A stretch of DNA of 64,000 nucleotides from Prosopocoilus inquinatus (taxonomy: Eukaryota; Arthropoda; Insecta; Coleoptera; Lucanidae): the NCBI GenBank assembly GCA_036172665.1, contig CM069870.1, positions 56,792,212 to 56,856,211 on the forward strand. Direction: 5' to 3'. Position numbers and translations under genes: made by a program. The notes under the pieces are model-generated. The model saw only the letters and a list, made by a program, of their open reading frames with translations, made no database searches and was not told the DNA's origin. The first letter of the stretch is position 1, and the number at the start of each line of letters is the position of its first letter. Shown one piece after another: positions 60,761-64,000 of the stretch.

Positions 60761-60924
60761 GAAAATTATTTTTAATCTTTGCCAAACACTGTGGAAATTG
60801 CAAAAATGTTTTCATCGTTTCACTATCGGTTGATAGTCACTTGACCAAGCTATCAACCGATAGTGAAACGTTGAGTTTTTTGTGCAATTTCCACAGTGTC
60901 CGGCAAAGATTAAAAATAATTTTA
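60761..60924. mobile_element. Hairpin MITE of 164 bp
   Basis: Outer arms (tttttaatctttgcc against ggcaaagattaaaaa; cactgtggaaattgc against gcaatttccacagtg) and a perfect 21-bp inner pair (60816-60836, gtttcactatcggttgatag; and 60850-60870) around a 13-base loop. Non-coding. Confidence 0.85.
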
Positions 60925-62759
60925 CTAATTAATAAAAAAAATTCTTACTTTTCAGACAATTCTCGTTTCTTGTTAACAGAATTAGCAAAGTTTATAGAGA
61001 AAGATTTTCTTTAATTCTCACTTTCAAATACTTTTTAATCATAATAATTATCAACAACAGTTTATGTGGTCTTGCTTCTTTTAGAACATAACAGCTCGGT
61101 TTAAATCAGAAAAAGTTTGACAGGCTAATAATGCTTTACTTGCAATTACGGAGGCCTTCGGTAAAACATAAGTTAAGGCCGAAGCAAATTTTTAAGCTCG
61201 ATTGTGCTTCCTTTGGATGTGTGTTTTAACCCAAAGTGGTCACACTGAAGCTAAAATATTCTGTTGGTTTTAAATTGCCTTTTTTAAAGAGTTGTGAAGA
61301 GAACATAGCCATAATTTTAAAATATTTTTACTTAATAGAAATATGAAACATAAATGAAATCATTACCTGTAATTAATACTTTCATGAACTTCTTTACTTT
61401 AATATGATAATAAATATTAATTCCAAGAACATAAAAGCAATAAAACATTAATAATAAAAATACATACAGACTTCGCTGAGCATTTTAGCTTACAAGTGTA
61501 CTTCTCTTTCAACATATTGATCCTTGATATGTGTAGGAAAGTTGTAAGTGTCTAAATTATTGTTTTGATGAGTTTTGAGTGACTCTCTGCATTGAAATCT
61601 GAAACTTACTGAAAAAATTGTCGAGGCTTTAAATCTATTTATACAGCCACAGGCACTACTTGAAACAGATATATTTATGCAAGCGGATATTTATTTTATT
61701 TTATGCATTTAATATATGTAATTGTAACTAAAATTTTATTTACATGTATTTTATGACGTGTGTTTATCACCAATAAACATTACATTACATTACATTTAAT
61801 TTAAAATAACTCAGAAATCACCAAACACCTCACCAAGTAAACGAAACCCCCTTTAAATAACTATCTCTGTGAGTGACTTTTAACATGTAAGTAAATGGAC
61901 AACAAGTTGCCTATGACACAATACAAATGGCGGACTGTGATTTCACCTGCTTCAATTCCACAACCCTATGTTAGCCAACCATGCGATTTATTTTATGACT
62001 TTTTAAAGTTGGGTTATGTCCAATTTTAACACTGCGACAAACGTTTCTCGAAACAAAAGATTTTCACAGGTAATGCTACGGGATTTTAAAGTGAACACTT
62101 GTTAGAAATGAAAACAAATTAAACGAGCAATATAAAAATGAAAATGGGTATTTATTGTAACCATTTCATAAAATATATGAGCAATAATGAAATTATTATA
62201 TCACTGAAAAAAATAATTGTGCAATAGATAACTTTTTTGGAAAATATTTTAAAAAAGAAGAATATTAGAATATATATTTGAGCATTTATAAATGTGAACA
62301 TTCCTTTCATATTATATTTGTACGCTTGAATAAATAAATATGAAATACATTCATAACCTTTGTAAAATTACATTAGGCAGCATAAAAAATAGTTGATTAT
62401 TTGAAAAATTTTATACACAATATTATATCGCCCTTTAAATAGTAAATACGTGCATTTAAGATATTATTGTAAACATAAAAAAATATGATGGAACCTAAAA
62501 CGAATATTATGTGCATGAATATGAATAAGAAGTGCATTAAAACAAATAAAGTGTGCATTAATATTAGTACTTGCAGCACCCGCTGTGCTGTAGCATTGTC
62601 CCTTCACATTCGTCGCCATTATTCCAATTTTGACGGTTGATATCGTTGTTTTCACAGTTTTTAACATACTTACATAGCATAGGTGTTTATAAATAGGTAA
62701 AATAGAGTTTTTGTAACTATTTTGGTTTTTTTATTTAAAATTATTCTCCTCTAGTGAAA
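60925..62759. other. Intergenic; possible 5' flank of the MULE remnant
   Basis: No terminal inverted repeat for the MULE identified. A short acatt tandem tract at about 61777-61795 follows an aataaac signal and may be a LINE tail. Confidence 0.35.
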
Positions 62760-63987
62760 ATTACCAACATTCCTTACTTTTGTGAACCTGATTCGGATAG
62801 TGAACAGCCCAGAGAAAAACAAAAACGAAAAATTCCTAAAAAATGGAAATATGAGCGCACTTTTGGTAGTGATAATGATGCACTAGATTTTATCAAGGCG
62901 GAGCTTTGCTGGTCCTTAAAAAAATACTAATCACACTAAACAAGGTATAATTAAATATTATCGCTGCAATAAAGTTAAAAGTAGGGGAATACAATGTAAA
63001 AGCGGGTTAAAGTAAATTTTTGATTTATCATCCTCCGACGTTATTTTACATTGCTCAGAAAATAATCACAATTGTGATACAATTGCTACAGAAGCAGGTA
63101 TTGGGCTTTCAAATGAAACAAAAATAGATATAGAAAATTTGTTTAGAAAGAAATTTAAGCCAAAATCAATATTGGACAATCTCACTGAAAAATATGCCAA
63201 TCCTCCAAATCTTACGCAAGTAAAAAGTTACTTAACTCAATTAAAAAAGTCTATATATGGTCCAACTACGATAAGTCTTAGAGAATTGGAAAAATGGATT
63301 TGTAAATGTATTTGGTAGAGAACCTGTTATCCGGATGTGTTGGGCTCATATGAGAAGAGCTGTGCAAAAAAAGTAAAGTAAAAGTAATGGTTCAATAAAA
63401 ATAAGAATTGTTATGAAGGTGCTCTTCCAGGAACTCCAAGTACAAACAATAGTGTCTTGTCACATTTAGGGAAATATTACCACTTTCTCTATTTTGTTAT
63501 GTGCTAAATGGAAAAAAAAATGGTGGAAGTCGTCTCCAAAAAGTATGAAAACAATTCTCAAGAATTTTCAAATGAGGTTCTTATCGATTTAAAAACTTGG
63601 ACAAGCGCGTATCAGTGGGCTCGACTAAATAAGAAAATTGAAGCTGTACCTAATGGTTTAGAAAGAATGTCCCTTGTTCCTGCTGGGGAGTACAGTGAAG
63701 TAAATAAGAATGAACTAGTGAAAGAAACAGAAAATAACTTTGATGATTATATAAAAAAGAAGGGTTGCTATTATAATTTAATGCTACCTACGGATAATGA
63801 GAAATGGAGAAATGGTCGATGTACTTGTCCAAAATTTAAAAAAAATTACATGTGCAAGCATTTATTAGGTGTTGCAATAAGATTTAAGTTTATTCATCCG
63901 CCTTTAGAGGCAAAGAACCTGGAGATTGGTACAAAGCGAAAGCGCGGGCGACCATCGAAAGCTAAGAAAGCATTGATCGTGCAATAA
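62760..63987 (+). pseudogene. Mutator-like (MULE) transposase, internally deleted
   Basis: Read across frames, this is the N- and C-terminal parts of a MULE transposase. The N-terminus has a FLYWCH-like zinc finger: KWKYERTFGSDNDALDFIKA, CWSLKK, a frameshift near 62930, NHTKQGIIKYYRCNKVKSRG, a stop near 63014, and VILHCSENNHNC. A linker follows (SLRELEKW) to about 63295. The frame then jumps directly to VNVFGREPVIRMCWAHMRRA, which lies after the DDE core in MULEs, so most of the catalytic domain is deleted. Next come YEGALPGTPSTNNSVLS and, after a TAA near 63504, the SWIM domain described separately. It cannot make active transposase. Confidence 0.82.
63508..63987 (+). CDS. SWIM zinc finger and AT-hook tail of the MULE transposase
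   Basis: A 159-codon open frame from ATG 63508 to TAA 63985. Residues 105-118 form a SWIM finger, CTCPKFKKNYMCKH (C105, C107, C116, H118), the usual DNA- or protein-binding domain near the C-terminus of MULE transposases. Residues 143-152 (KRKRGRPSKA) contain an AT-hook core RGRP. Codons upstream in the same frame, beyond a TAA, continue the MULE homology, so the ATG is probably internal to the ancestral protein. It could be expressed only as a truncated binding protein; it is most likely part of the pseudogene. Confidence 0.72.
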   Translation: MEKKMVEVVSKKYENNSQEFSNEVLIDLKTWTSAYQWARLNKKIEAVPNGLERMSLVPAGEYSEVNKNELVKETENNFDDYIKKKGCYYNLMLPTDNEKWRNGRCTCPKFKKNYMCKHLLGVAIRFKFIHPPLEAKNLEIGTKRKRGRPSKAKKALIVQ

Positions 63988-64000
63988 AAATGCTTTCAGA

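Noticed and set aside
60816..60870. Candidate microRNA precursor
   Set aside because: The hairpin is embedded in a longer MITE-type inverted repeat; without small-RNA data a microRNA call is not justified.

Overview
This is an AT-rich animal nuclear DNA window with large introns, consensus GT-AG splice sites and very dense transposon debris. The one cellular gene recognised and the transposon types point to an insect. A beetle is plausible but not proven. There are no prokaryotic features.

The only host gene I can support is the 3' half of a secretin-family (class B1) neuropeptide GPCR on the + strand. Its C-terminal and TM6-TM7 sequence best fits the diuretic hormone 31 / calcitonin-like receptor (Dh31-R). 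Five coding exons are visible: 5264-5434 (ECL2, TM5, ICL3), 5599-5722 (TM6, ECL3, start of TM7), 21308-21349 (a 42-nt exon with the end of TM7), 22390-22470 (helix 8 and tail) and 25120-25164 (last 14 codons and stop). They join in frame to 153 codons plus stop. Exons for the ectodomain and TM1-TM4 must lie upstream of the window.

The 15.6-kb intron (5723-21307) and the last two introns hold many non-autonomous DNA transposons. These include a hAT-like element (6762-8003) carrying five CTCF-like motifs in one orientation, several hairpin MITEs, a LINE scrap, and a run of short MITEs flanked by TWA targets. From about 25.6 kb to the end I find no host gene. That part holds two LINE or transposase pseudogenes, TA-flanked MITEs with CAGGGTG-type ends, a decayed hAT with a BED zinc finger (about 38.1-41.2 kb), a four-copy foldback family whose central spacer changes orientation between copies, and at the right edge an internally deleted Mutator-like transposase with FLYWCH-like, SWIM and AT-hook regions.

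No tRNA, rRNA or CRISPR was found. All family assignments come from reading the sequence and translations. No database search was possible.
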